DNA of 64,000 nucleotides from Murinocardiopsis flavida (GTDB lineage Bacteria > Actinomycetota > Actinomycetes > Streptosporangiales > Streptosporangiaceae), in contig NZ_PYGA01000012.1 of the NCBI RefSeq assembly GCF_003014485.1, positions 170,619-234,618 of the forward strand, read 5' to 3'. Each line of letters begins with the position of its first letter. Position 1 is the first letter of the stretch. The translations under genes and the position numbers were made by a program. The notes beneath the pieces were generated by a model. The model was not told where the DNA came from and ran no database searches. It worked only from the letters and a program-made list of their open reading frames with translations. This document shows positions 54,421-62,766 of this stretch, piece by piece.

Positions 54421-55716
54421 ATGAGCCAGGAGGTTCGCTACCGCGTCCGCGGCGGCCGTCCCCTGAACGGGACCGCATTCGTCCAGGGCGCGAAGAACGC
54501 CGTTCTGCCCATGATCGGCGCCGCTCTGCTCGCCTCGAAGGGGCGCACCGTCCTGCGCAACGTCCCCGACATCGAGGACGTCCACCGCGCGCTCGACCTC
54601 GCCGAGCACATCGGCGCCAGGACCGAGTTCCACGTCGCCGAGCGCACGATCGTCATCGACGCCTCCGAGATCGGCGACCCCGAGCGCGCCGTGCTGCCGG
54701 CCGATATCGCCTCCCGGTTCCGCGGCTCCGTTCTCTTCGTGCCCGCGCTGATGCACCGCATGGGCCACGCCCGCATCGAGGGCGTGGGCGGCTGCAACCT
54801 CGGCAGCCGCAACCTCGACTTCCACTACCGCGGCTTCGCGCGCCTGGGCGCCGAGGTCACCGAGGACGAGGACCGCAACCACATCACCGTCGAGGCGGGC
54901 AACCTCAGGGGCGGCCACCTCTACCTCGACACGCCCTCGCACACCGGCACCGAGAACCTGATCATGGCGGCGGCGCTGGCGCCAGGGACCACGGTCATCG
55001 ACCACGTCGCGCTGGAGCCCGAGGTGCTGGACGTCATCCGGTTCCTCACCCGCATGGGCGCGCAGATCCACGGCGGCGGCACCGGCCACATCACCGTCAC
55101 CGGTGTCGAGGAGCTCACGGCCGTCGAGCACACGATCATGTCCGACCGGATCGACGCCGGCGTGTTCGCGATGATGGCTGCCGCCACCGGCGGCGACGTC
55201 AGCCTCGTCGGCGCGAAACTGGAGCACCTGGGCGTCGCGCGCTGGAAGATGGAGCAGATGGGCGTGCAGTTCGCCCAGCAGGGCGCCGTGCTGCACGTCC
55301 ACCGCGACCCCGCGGTGCCGCTGCGTCCGATCAACGCGGTGACCTCCCCGTACCCCGGATTCGCCACCGACCTCCAGTCGCCGCTCATGGCGCTGGCGAC
55401 CCTCGCCGAGGGCGAGAGCTACATCCACGAGGCCATCTACGACGGCCGGTTCGCGCTGGTCGACGAGTTGACCAAGATGGGGGCCAAGATCGAGGTCGAC
55501 GGCACCCGCGTCATCGTCTACGGGCCCACCGAGCTGATCGGCGCCGACGTCGTCGCCCACGACCTCCGCAGCGGTGCGGCCGTCGTGCTGGCCGGGCTGG
55601 TCGCCGAGGGCGAGACCGTCGTGTCCCCCGGCTACCCGGTCGACCGCGGTCACTCTCAGTTCGGAACGCGCCTTGCCGCGCTCGGTGCCGACATCGTGCG
55701 CGAGGAAACCGCCTAG
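54421..55716 (+). CDS. murA: MurA-type UDP-GlcNAc enolpyruvyltransferase
   Basis: 431 residues. This enzyme family moves enolpyruvate from PEP to UDP-N-acetylglucosamine, the first step to muramic acid. GAKNAVLP gives K25 and N26, and the loop Cys is present (GVGGCNLGSR, C125). Two repeats of the EPT fold are visible. Several conserved stretches deviate from the usual (RNLDFH where typical MurA has RPVDLH), so this could be a paralogue with changed use. The gene is followed by a hairpin and by an unusual regulator gene, so it is not in a cell-wall operon. Confidence 0.85.
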   Translation: MSQEVRYRVRGGRPLNGTAFVQGAKNAVLPMIGAALLASKGRTVLRNVPDIEDVHRALDLAEHIGARTEFHVAERTIVIDASEIGDPERAVLPADIASRFRGSVLFVPALMHRMGHARIEGVGGCNLGSRNLDFHYRGFARLGAEVTEDEDRNHITVEAGNLRGGHLYLDTPSHTGTENLIMAAALAPGTTVIDHVALEPEVLDVIRFLTRMGAQIHGGGTGHITVTGVEELTAVEHTIMSDRIDAGVFAMMAAATGGDVSLVGAKLEHLGVARWKMEQMGVQFAQQGAVLHVHRDPAVPLRPINAVTSPYPGFATDLQSPLMALATLAEGESYIHEAIYDGRFALVDELTKMGAKIEVDGTRVIVYGPTELIGADVVAHDLRSGAAVVLAGLVAEGETVVSPGYPVDRGHSQFGTRLAALGADIVREETA

Positions 55717-55736
55717 TACCCGAACGTCCAGTTCAT

Positions 55737-55766
55737 GCCGGGCGGACGCACGAACATCCGCCCGGC
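55737..55766 (+). terminator. Terminator of the murA-type gene
   Basis: GCCGGGCGGA (55737-55746) pairs with TCCGCCCGGC (55757-55766), a perfect 10-bp stem with a 10-base loop, 20 bases after the stop and followed by TGTTCGACGTTC. Confidence 0.72.
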
Positions 55767-55911
55767 TGTTCGACGTTCTGCGGGAAACGATCTTCATAGG
55801 CCCCGCACAATGGGTACGATCTCGGCAACCATGCCGTGACGAAGAACCGGGTCGGGGACCAGTGGGCGCACATAGTGAAGAGCGTGAAGTGGTAGCGGGG
55901 AGCAGCCCGAG

Positions 55912-57228
55912 GTGAGTGCGCAGCGTACTGGCGATTTGACAATTGGTGTCATTGGGCCGCATGAGGTCGTCGAGCGGGTCATGCTGATGGGCCCCGGGTC
56001 CACGGGACCCCTGAACGCCAGACTCATCGCCGCCGCGTATCGAGACGAGCAAGAGGCCACCGACAAGGTTCTGCGGCTCGGGTCCGCGATCGACGCCTAC
56101 CTGTTCGCGAGCCCGGTCCCCTACGAGTACGCGCGTAAGGCCGGGGTGCTGACCATGCCGGCCACCTACGTCCCGCTCGGCGGGGCCAGCCTGCACGAGG
56201 CGCTGCTGCGGGCCACGCTCGACGACCGGTTCGACCCCACGCGCGCGAGCCTGGACGTGCTCGGCCGCACCGATGTGGTCGAGGCGTACTCCGAGGTGGA
56301 CCTCCCCGTCGACGGCATCCAGGTCCACGAGGAGCTGCTGAGCACCGGCCAGCTCACGTCCTTCCACGAGGGGCTGTGGCGGCGCAAGGCCACCAAGATG
56401 GCCATCACCTGCGTGCGCGGGGTCGCCGAGCGGCTCGACGCCATCGGGGTGCCGACGATCCGGCTGCGGCCCACCAACTCCGGCGTGCGCAGCGCCCTCC
56501 AGACCGCCGGCCTGCTCGGCGCGCACCACCGGCTGGAGGAGGCCCAGCTCGGGGTGGTGGTCGTGGACGTCCCGACCCTGCGCGACTCCACTCGGCGCTC
56601 GACACCCCGCTACTGGCGCGACGAGCTGCGGCTGTCGCTGCACCGGCTGCTGCTCCAGGAGGCGCACCGCATCAACGCCACGGCGCACCCGGTCGACGAC
56701 CACACGTTCATGATCACCGCCACGCGGGGGTCGCTCGTCGCGGCGACCGAGGGCTTCCGGCAGCCGCCGTTCGTCGAGCGCATCAAGACCGAGCTCGGCA
56801 TCGCCATCGAGGTCGGCATCGGCATGGGCCGCACGACCCAGGACGCCGAAGCGCACGCCCGTGCGGCGCTGAACCGGGCACAGGCGAGCCGCCAGAGCTT
56901 CGCCGTCGACCGCGAAGGCCGCTCCCTTGTCCCGGCGCAGCGCGCGCCACAGCGGCCCGGGGGCGCCGAGCCGCTGCGCACCAAGGGGCGCGAGACCCTG
57001 CTTCGGCTGTCGGAGAAGATCGCCGAGGAGGAGGCGCCGCTGGTGGTCGACGCCGAGAACGCCGGCCGCATGCTCGGAGTCACCCCGCGCACGGCGCGGC
57101 GGCTGCTGCGGACCCTTGTCGAAGAGGGACTTGCGTGGCCGCTGCCGCCCAACCGCACGCTGCAACCGGGGCGGCCGCGCCAGCTCTACCGGCTGATCGT
57201 CGAGAAGCTCGACCGCGCGGTCAAGTAG
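55912..57228 (+). CDS. Regulator with periplasmic-sensor-like N-terminus, GGDEF/GCH-III-like middle and HTH
   Basis: 438 residues from GTG 55912. The start TIGVIGPHEVVERVMLMG resembles Rossmann-like ligand domains (about 9-165). Residues about 215-330 have a GGDEF- or GTP-cyclohydrolase-III-like strand order (LGVVVVDVPTL; FMITATRGSL; GIAIEVGIGMGRTTQDAEAH). A C-terminal winged HTH covers about 355-435 (GRETLLRLSEKIAEEEAPLV; AENAGRMLGVTPRTARRLLR). No membrane helix. It may sense a cytoplasmic nucleotide or sugar. The exact family is not recognised; it may act on murA. Confidence 0.65.
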   Translation: MSAQRTGDLTIGVIGPHEVVERVMLMGPGSTGPLNARLIAAAYRDEQEATDKVLRLGSAIDAYLFASPVPYEYARKAGVLTMPATYVPLGGASLHEALLRATLDDRFDPTRASLDVLGRTDVVEAYSEVDLPVDGIQVHEELLSTGQLTSFHEGLWRRKATKMAITCVRGVAERLDAIGVPTIRLRPTNSGVRSALQTAGLLGAHHRLEEAQLGVVVVDVPTLRDSTRRSTPRYWRDELRLSLHRLLLQEAHRINATAHPVDDHTFMITATRGSLVAATEGFRQPPFVERIKTELGIAIEVGIGMGRTTQDAEAHARAALNRAQASRQSFAVDREGRSLVPAQRAPQRPGGAEPLRTKGRETLLRLSEKIAEEEAPLVVDAENAGRMLGVTPRTARRLLRTLVEEGLAWPLPPNRTLQPGRPRQLYRLIVEKLDRAVK

Positions 57229-57324
57229 CCCGGCGGACGGACCGGGAGCGGGCGATCGGGTAGTCCGGCGGACGGTCCGGGGCGGTCGAGCGGCCCGGCG
57301 GCCGGGCTATGCGGGCCCGCCCGG

Positions 57325-58404
57325 TCAGTTGCGCCCGGGGAACTCGACGGCGACCGCGAGGAACGCGTCGTTGTCGTCGGGCGCGCCGATGCTGACGCGC
57401 GCGCCCTCGCCCGCGAACGGGCGGACCGCCACCCCGGCGCGCTCGCACGCCGCCGCGAAGTCCATGGTCTGCTCGCCGAGGCGCAGCCAGACGAAGTTGG
57501 CCTCGGTGTGCGGGACCGACCAGCCGTCGGCGAGCAGGGCGTCGCGGACCCGCTCGCGCTCCTTGACGGTCGCCTCGACGCGTTCCAGCAGCTCGTCCTC
57601 TGCCGCGAGCGACGCGATCGCCGCCGACTGGGCGAGGTGGTTGACGGCGAACGGCACCATCGTCTTGCGGACGGCCTCGGCGACGTGCGGGTGCCCGATG
57701 AGGAACCCGACGCGCAGCGCTGCGAGGCCGTAGGCCTTGGAGAAGGTGCGCAGGACCGCGACGTTGGGGCGGTCGCGGTACAGCCGGAGGCCGTCGGGGA
57801 CGTCGGTGTCGCGCACGTACTCGCGGTACGCCTCGTCGAGGACGACCAGGACGTGGTCGGGGACCCGGTCGAGGAACGCGGTCAGCTCGGATTCGCGGAC
57901 CACGGTGCCGGTGGGGTTGTTGGGGTTGCACACGAACACGAGCCGGGTGCGGTCGGTGATGGCGGCGGCGATCGCGTCGAGGTCGTGCACCTCGTCGCGC
58001 AGCGGCACCTCGACCGCTGTGGCGCCGGACAGCCCGGCGAGCAGCGGATAGGCCTCGAACGAGCGCCAGGCGTAGCAGACCTCGGCCCCGGGCTCGGCGG
58101 CGGTCTCCAGCAGCTGCTGGAGGACGCCGACGGATCCGGCGCCCACGGCCACGTGGTCGGCAGGGACGCCGAAGCGCCCGGCGATGGCCTCGGTCAGCTC
58201 GGTGGCGCCGCTGTCGGGGTACCGGTTGAGCTCGGCCGCCGCGGCGGCGACCGCCTCGCGTACCGCCGGGAGCGGGCCGTACGGCGACTCGTTGGAGGAG
58301 AGCTTCGCCGACCGGCCGCCGGGCCCTTCGACCTTGCGCCCGGGCCGGTACGGCGGGATCGACCCGAGTACGGACCTGAAATATGGCGAAATCCGCTCCG
58401 ACAC
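57325..58404 (-). CDS. hisC: Histidinol-phosphate or aromatic aminotransferase, PLP-dependent
   Basis: 359 residues from GTG 58404. The class II aminotransferase fold shows [60 protein letters not shown] and the PLP Lys K223 in [15 protein letters not shown]. The [16 protein letters not shown] end is typical of HisC/Pat proteins. RSFEAYP near 114-120 is closer to actinobacterial phenylalanine aminotransferases (Pat), so either role is possible. No his genes nearby. Confidence 0.88.
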   Translation of the reverse strand: MSERISPYFRSVLGSIPPYRPGRKVEGPGGRSAKLSSNESPYGPLPAVREAVAAAAAELNRYPDSGATELTEAIAGRFGVPADHVAVGAGSVGVLQQLLETAAEPGAEVCYAWRSFEAYPLLAGLSGATAVEVPLRDEVHDLDAIAAAITDRTRLVFVCNPNNPTGTVVRESELTAFLDRVPDHVLVVLDEAYREYVRDTDVPDGLRLYRDRPNVAVLRTFSKAYGLAALRVGFLIGHPHVAEAVRKTMVPFAVNHLAQSAAIASLAAEDELLERVEATVKERERVRDALLADGWSVPHTEANFVWLRLGEQTMDFAAACERAGVAVRPFAGEGARVSIGAPDDNDAFLAVAVEFPGRN

Positions 58405-58532
58405 CGCTGTCCTTCCTCGATACTCGAACCTTAGGCACTCAGTGCGACCGTTGAGCTACACACAGCTAACACGCCTGCTGATCCCGACCGAGTACCCCAG
58501 CCGCAATATCGCACAGAACAGGAAGCAGCACC

Positions 58533-59219
58533 ATGGAGCACCCCCGCAAGCCACGCACAGCGACCACACTCGCACTGAGCGCCGTCGTACTCGCCGCACT
58601 CGCGGGGTGCGGGTCCGGCGGAGTGCAGGGCGCAGGGGTCACGGCCACCGACCTCGGCGAGGCGCAGCTCACCGAGTTCAGCGGCACCAAGCCCGTCCCG
58701 GACCAGACCGAGTCGGGCGCCTACGCGAAGCTCGACACCGTGCAGCAGACCGAGAAGCTGCGCGAGGCCACCACCCTCGACAAGCCCGCCTGCCTGGACG
58801 CCGTGAACCAGTGGGGCGGCCTGAAGGAGGTGCGCTCGGCACCCACCTCGCTGGCGACCTTCTCCACGGGGCGCACCACCATCACGCACATGCTGGTCCA
58901 CCTGCCCGGCGAGCCGGCGAAGAAGGCGCTCGACATCAACCCCCCTAAGGACTGCTCGGCCTACCAGTCGACCTCGGCCAACGGCACGAAGAGCACCTAC
59001 TCGATGCGGACGCTGGACCTGCCCACCTTCGGCGAGGAGTCCCGGGCCTTCCTGGTGGAGACCAAGGTCGGGAAGCAGCGCGTCAAGATGTACAACCTGG
59101 TCTACCGCCACGGCGAGTACCTCGGCACGACCACCGTCCTGGGCCCGGAGGACGCCGAGGAGATGCTGCGCGAGTTCACCGAGGCCGCCGTCGAGCGCGA
59201 GTCCGAGGTGCTGTCCTGA
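58533..59219 (+). CDS. Lipoprotein, function unknown
   Basis: 228 residues. The signal peptide ends in a lipobox LAALAGCGSGG (Cys 26). The mature part is alpha/beta with an even charge pattern (LREATTLDKPACLDAVNQWG; TFSTGRTTITHMLVHLPGEP; VYRHGEYLGTTTVLGPEDAE). Two Cys residues beyond the lipid Cys may pair. Probably anchored outside the membrane. Not recognised further; similar lipoproteins are common in Nocardiopsaceae-like genomes. Confidence 0.8.
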   Translation: MEHPRKPRTATTLALSAVVLAALAGCGSGGVQGAGVTATDLGEAQLTEFSGTKPVPDQTESGAYAKLDTVQQTEKLREATTLDKPACLDAVNQWGGLKEVRSAPTSLATFSTGRTTITHMLVHLPGEPAKKALDINPPKDCSAYQSTSANGTKSTYSMRTLDLPTFGEESRAFLVETKVGKQRVKMYNLVYRHGEYLGTTTVLGPEDAEEMLREFTEAAVERESEVLS

Positions 59220-59263
59220 CGGGGTTCCGGCCACGGGATCCCCGCACGCCGCCCGTGCGCCAC

Positions 59264-59335
59264 CGCCTGCGTGACCCCGTGTGCGAGCGCCTGCACCGCC
59301 GCGTGTACGACCGCTTGCGCGACCCCGTGCGCCCT
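59264..59335. repeat. Three imperfect 24-bp tandem repeats
   Basis: Units start at 59264, 59288 and 59312 and share CGCYTGC...CCGTG. They lie just after the lipoprotein stop. On the plus strand they read as a basic 8-residue repeat without clear coding sense. Confidence 0.55.
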
Positions 59336-59406
59336 GCGACCCGCGCGGCACGCACGGTGAGCCGCGGACTGGCGCACACCGTCCCAATGCCCTACAGTCG
59401 TCCTTG

Positions 59407-59422
59407 TCGAACAAGCGTTCGA
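59407..59422. promoter_or_regulatory. LexA (SOS) box
   Basis: TCGAACAAGCGTTCGA fits the mycobacterial/actinobacterial SOS box TCGAAC-N4-GTTCGA exactly. It sits next to a possible -10 (TACAGT) and 15 bases ahead of an ATG (59437) with a good ribosome-binding site that is in frame with the ATPase gene. Damage-induced expression of the ATPase is the natural inference. Confidence 0.72.
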
Positions 59423-59567
59423 CGAGGGAGGGGAGTATGGCCATTGCAGCACTCGCCGCCGGCCCTTCGGCGGCGAGGCCAGCGAGGGAGGGGCGTGTCC
59501 CCCACACACGCTCGCACGACCGCCGGGCGCTGCGCGGCCTCGACTGGGCGGCGCGCTCGTCTGCGGC

Positions 59568-59609
59568 TTTCTACCGATCTCTAGAGGCGGCACTAGAGAG
59601 CCGTATAGA
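59568..59609 (+). promoter_or_regulatory. Shared promoter/operator element, copy 1
   Basis: TTTCTACCG, two bases, CTCTAG, eight bases, CTAGAG, five bases, TATAGA. The same words at the same spacing occur at 61489-61530 ahead of the sigma gene. TATAGA (59604-59609) would place transcription start a few bases ahead of ATG 59620, giving a leaderless message. Confidence 0.6.
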
Positions 59610-59619
59610 GTCCAATGCC

Positions 59620-60813
59620 ATGGACCCCGTGCGCAACCCCTACGCCCCGGGCGCGGGCCAGCGCCCGCCCGAGCTCGCCGGCCGCGAGCGCGAGGTCCAG
59701 CAGTTCGAAGTCGTCCTCGAACGCGTGGCGCGCGGCCGCCCCGAGCGCAGCATGGTCCTCACCGGGCTCCGCGGCGTGGGCAAGACCGTCATGCTCAACA
59801 CCTTCCGCTCCCTCGCCATCCAGCGCATGTGGGGCACCGGCAAGATCGAGGCCCGGCCCGACCAGTCCATCCGGCGCCCGGTCGCCGCGGCGCTGCACAT
59901 GGCGCTGCGCGAACTCGCGCCGCGGCACCGGGCGCCCGAGCGCATCGAGCACGTGCTCGGCGTGCTCAAGGCGTTCGCCCAGGCGGCCCCCGAGTCCGCC
60001 GGCAAAGGCGGCAAGGGCGGTCCGCGCTGGCAGCCGGGCATCGAGGCGCCGGCGGTGCGCGGCCGGGCCGATTCCGGTGACCTGGAGATCGACCTCGTCG
60101 AGCTGTTCGTCGACGCCTCGTCCATCGCCACCGACCTCGGTGTCGGCGTCGCCGTCTTCATCGACGAGATGCAGGACGTCCCGCCTGACGACATCTCCGC
60201 GCTGTGCACGGCCTGCCACGAACTCTCCCAGGTCGGCGGGCCGCTCATCGTCGTGGGCGCCGGGCTGCCGCACCTGCCGGCCGTGCTCTCCGCCAGCAAG
60301 AGCTACTCCGAGCGCCTGTTCCGCTATACGCGCATCGACCGCCTGGCCCGCAGCGCGGCCGACCACGCCCTCACCGCACCGGCGCTGCTCGAGAACGTCG
60401 GCTTCGAGCCCGACGCCTTGCAAGCCCTCTACGACGCCTCCGACGGCTATCCCTACTTCGTCCAGGCGTACGGCAAGGTCACCTGGGACCTCGCCCTGCA
60501 CAGCCCCATCACCGCCGAGGACGTCAAGGTCGCCGCGCCCGAGGCCGAGGAGGAGCTGGCGGTGGGCTTCTTCGGCAGCCGGTTCGAGCGCGCCACCCCC
60601 GCCGAGCGCGACTACATGCGCGCCATGGCCGCGCTGGGCGACGACCCCGTCGCCACCACCGAGGTCGCCGCGTCACTGGGCCGCCGCCCGTCCAGCCTCT
60701 CCCCCGCGCGCGACAGCCTCATCAAGAAGGGGCTCATCTACAGCGCCGAGCGCGGCCAGATCGCCTTCACCGTCCCCCACTTCGGCGACTTCCTCCGCCG
60801 CCGCCCCGAGTAG
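59620..60813 (+). CDS. AAA/STAND-type ATPase
   Basis: 397 residues from ATG 59620. Walker A is TGLRGVGKTVMLNTF and Walker B is VAVFIDEMQD. Arginine-rich sensor regions follow (FRYTRIDRLARSAADHAL) and a winged-helix end (PVATTEVAASLGRRPSSLSP; LIYSAERGQIAFTVPHFGDF). The architecture resembles Orc1/Cdc6-like and archaeal-type ATPases and STAND proteins. ATG 59437, in frame, with a strong ribosome-binding site right after a LexA box, would add 61 residues; both starts may be used. Convergent with a small secreted-protein gene 6 bases away. Confidence 0.82.
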   Translation: MDPVRNPYAPGAGQRPPELAGREREVQQFEVVLERVARGRPERSMVLTGLRGVGKTVMLNTFRSLAIQRMWGTGKIEARPDQSIRRPVAAALHMALRELAPRHRAPERIEHVLGVLKAFAQAAPESAGKGGKGGPRWQPGIEAPAVRGRADSGDLEIDLVELFVDASSIATDLGVGVAVFIDEMQDVPPDDISALCTACHELSQVGGPLIVVGAGLPHLPAVLSASKSYSERLFRYTRIDRLARSAADHALTAPALLENVGFEPDALQALYDASDGYPYFVQAYGKVTWDLALHSPITAEDVKVAAPEAEEELAVGFFGSRFERATPAERDYMRAMAALGDDPVATTEVAASLGRRPSSLSPARDSLIKKGLIYSAERGQIAFTVPHFGDFLRRRPE

Positions 60814-60819
60814 CGGCCC

Positions 60820-61281
60820 CTACCACCAACCGGTGCGGTTGATGGTCTCCGAACACGAGGGGGGCTGCGAGGGAGCGAGCACGCACGCGCGGAAGGCACG
60901 GGCACTACTGGAGGAGGTGGGCGCCCCCCAGGTATGAGCGGTACCGCCCGTCAGATACTTCGTGGCGGCCTCGTCGCGCACACGGTCGCCGTTGGTGTCC
61001 ACCTCGAAGACGAGACTGTAGCCCTGCCGCGGATTCAGAATGCGCCCCCAGCCGTGCTGGCGCCCCTGATAATTGCCGTAGCGAACCTGGACGGTGCCGA
61101 CCGTCGTCCCCGTCGACGCGGCGGTCTGCCGGTTGGTGGTGGCCAGGACCTGGCTCTCGTTGATCCACGTCAGGGCGGAGGTTTCGGGGGTGGGGCCGGC
61201 CGAGGCGGGCGCCGCGACGGCGATCATCCCCGCGCTCATGGAAATCGATGCGAGAGCGATTGCCGCGATCTTCTGCCACAT
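60820..61281 (-). CDS. Small secreted protein
   Basis: 153 residues from ATG 61281 (TTGGAGC upstream). The signal peptide (MWQKIAAIALASISMSAGMI) ends at about APASAG (residue 29). The mature part is Thr/Ser-rich and beta-like (VQVRYGNYQGRQHGWGRILN; YSLVFEVDTNGDRVRDEAA), with two Cys near the end that may pair. DTNGDRVRDE looks like a calcium-binding loop. Family unknown; similar small exported proteins occur in Streptosporangiales-type genomes. Confidence 0.75.
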   Translation of the reverse strand: MWQKIAAIALASISMSAGMIAVAAPASAGPTPETSALTWINESQVLATTNRQTAASTGTTVGTVQVRYGNYQGRQHGWGRILNPRQGYSLVFEVDTNGDRVRDEAATKYLTGGTAHTWGAPTSSSSARAFRACVLAPSQPPSCSETINRTGWW

Positions 61282-61488
61282 TTCAATGCTCCAATCGAAA
61301 TTTGCTTCATAGTTCGCCGACGGCACAAAAAAGAGCAACGGATTTCCGGTGTCCTGATCCGGCCGGAGGCCCCTGCTGCGGCGGTGACGGCCGGGGGCAC
61401 ACAGAGCGGCCAGCGTGGCGCCACCGCCGCGGACCCCGACGGGCGCGACGGCCGAGTCCGGCCACGACCGCGAATGCGCGAATCGCGC

Positions 61489-61530
61489 TTTCTACCGTCC
61501 TCTAGCAGCATTCCTAGAATCAGCTATACA
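61489..61530 (+). promoter_or_regulatory. Shared promoter/operator element, copy 2
   Basis: TTTCTACCG, two bases, CTCTAG, eight bases, CTAGAA, five bases, TATACA, in the same spacing as 59568-59609. It is 155 bases before the SigE-type sigma gene. The stretch 61282-61684 has no other supported gene. Confidence 0.6.
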
Positions 61531-61684
61531 TCGCCATAACCCCGGCCCGGCGCTCGCGCCCGGCGCCCCGTGGCCCCCTCGGCACCCCCGGCGTCCCGTT
61601 TGTCAGGAATTAGGGCTGGACAGGGCCACCGATTACACCGTCCGTGCAAGGCTGATGAACGCGCGATGACCAGCCCGAGCAGGC

Positions 61685-62251
61685 ATGGTGAGCAGGGACG
61701 GCACGCGCCCGAGAGCGCGGAACGGTGATCGTGTGGCTGGTGCAGGGAGTCCGACCAGGTACGAGGAGTTCTCTCGCTATGTCGAGGACCGCGGCGCGGT
61801 GCTCCTGCGCATCGCCCGATCGCTCACCAAGAACCACGCCGACGCCGAGGACCTCTTGCAGGCGGCCCTGGTCAAGACCTTCTTCGCATGGGAGCGCATC
61901 AGCAGCCCCAACGCACGCGACGGCTACGTCCGCCGGGCCATGGTGAACACCCAGATCTCGGAGTGGCGGCGCAGGCGCCTCGACGTCTTCCCCACCGACG
62001 AGATCCCCGAGCAGCGGGTCGACGACCTCACCTGGCAGACCGACCTCGCCGACGTCGTCGGCCGCGCGATCGGCAGGCTGCCCGACCGGCAGCGCATCAC
62101 GGTGGTCCTGCGCTACTACGAGGACCTCACAGAGGCCGAGGTCGCCGAACGCCTCGGTGTGAGCGTCGGCACCGTGAAGAGCACGGTCTCCCGCGCGGTC
62201 GGCAAACTCCGCCACGACGCCGACCTCGCCATCGAGCGCGCCACCACCTGA
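61685..62251 (+). CDS. SigE-family (ECF) RNA polymerase sigma factor
   Basis: 188 residues from ATG 61685; GTG 61733 is also possible. Region 2 is RYEEFSRYVEDRGAVLLRIA, HADAEDLLQAALVKTFFAWE. Region 4 is LPDRQRITVVLRYYEDLTEA and GVSVGTVKSTVSRAVGKLR. The pattern is that of actinobacterial SigE-family ECF factors, which usually lack a dedicated anti-sigma gene. The shared element at 61489 may be its own target. Confidence 0.92.
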   Translation: MVSRDGTRPRARNGDRVAGAGSPTRYEEFSRYVEDRGAVLLRIARSLTKNHADAEDLLQAALVKTFFAWERISSPNARDGYVRRAMVNTQISEWRRRRLDVFPTDEIPEQRVDDLTWQTDLADVVGRAIGRLPDRQRITVVLRYYEDLTEAEVAERLGVSVGTVKSTVSRAVGKLRHDADLAIERATT

Positions 62252-62303
62252 CCGCATTTCGTTTTGCGCTGCGAGCACGGGTCTCGTACGCTTGGCCCAG
62301 CCA

Positions 62304-62392
62304 GGAGGATTCGCCTAGTCCGGTCGATGGCGCCGCACTGCTAATGCGGTTGAGTGGCAACGCTCTCCGGGGTTCAAATCCCCGATCCTCCG
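62304..62392 (+). tRNA. tRNA-Ser (anticodon GCU)
   Basis: 89 bases with a perfect 7-bp acceptor stem (GGAGGAT/ATCCTCC), discriminator G, anticodon stem CCGCA/TGCGG with loop CTGCTAA (anticodon GCT), a long variable arm typical of serine tRNAs, and T arm CGGGG-TTCAAAT-CCCCG. CCA is not encoded. Confidence 0.96.
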
Positions 62393-62766
62393 CAGTTCGC
62401 GAGGGGTCTCTCATTGAACGAGGGGCCCCTTTCGTGTGCTCCCGATGGCTGTGTGAGCGCGGCGTGAGTGCCATGGGTTCGAGCCAAGCCCAGGGCGGCC
62501 GTGGGCCATGCCGGGAACTCGACGGGGCCGGGGCCGAAGAAGTCGATCGTGGACCAGCACCGCCCGTCACCGACCGGTCCGCCCCCGGACTCCGGGTGCC
62601 TCGCACGCCTCGGCGAAGAGCGGGCCCGTTCCCCGCAGTGCCCATCTCAAGGGCCCGCGGGGAGGCGTCCGAGCCCGCCATGACTGCGCTCTGTGGGTGA
62701 TGTGCCGCCCGATAGGCGCTCGAAGGCCGTCGGACCGCTGCGTTCCCGCGTGCCGCCGGAGCCGTG
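62393..62766. other. 374-bp intergenic stretch after tRNA-Ser
   Basis: No supported gene. AGGGG (62402-62406) and CCCCT (62426-62430), followed by TTCG, may form a weak terminator for the tRNA. Open frames across the rest have no recognisable content. Confidence 0.5.

Larger units (their letters stand above)
59220..59619 (+). promoter_or_regulatory. 400-bp control region of the ATPase gene
   Basis: It holds a three-unit 24-base repeat (59264-59335), a possible -10 TACAGT near 59391-59396, a LexA-type box at 59407-59422, a strong ribosome-binding site GGGAGGGGAG with ATG 59437, and the shared element at 59568-59609. No independent gene is supported here. Confidence 0.55.

Noticed and set aside
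58415..58465. A tRNA-like fragment on the minus strand (TAGCTCAACGG and GGTTCGAGT words)
   Set aside because: The D-arm and T-loop words are present but the T stem, anticodon stem and acceptor stem do not pair. Chance or a very old remnant; not a functional tRNA.
62304..62392. tRNA-Ser as a prophage or ICE integration site
   Set aside because: No integrase gene and no duplicated tRNA 3' end found in the window.
62440..62760. Several open frames after tRNA-Ser
   Set aside because: Short, Arg/Ser-rich, mutually overlapping on both strands, no ribosome-binding site and no family match.
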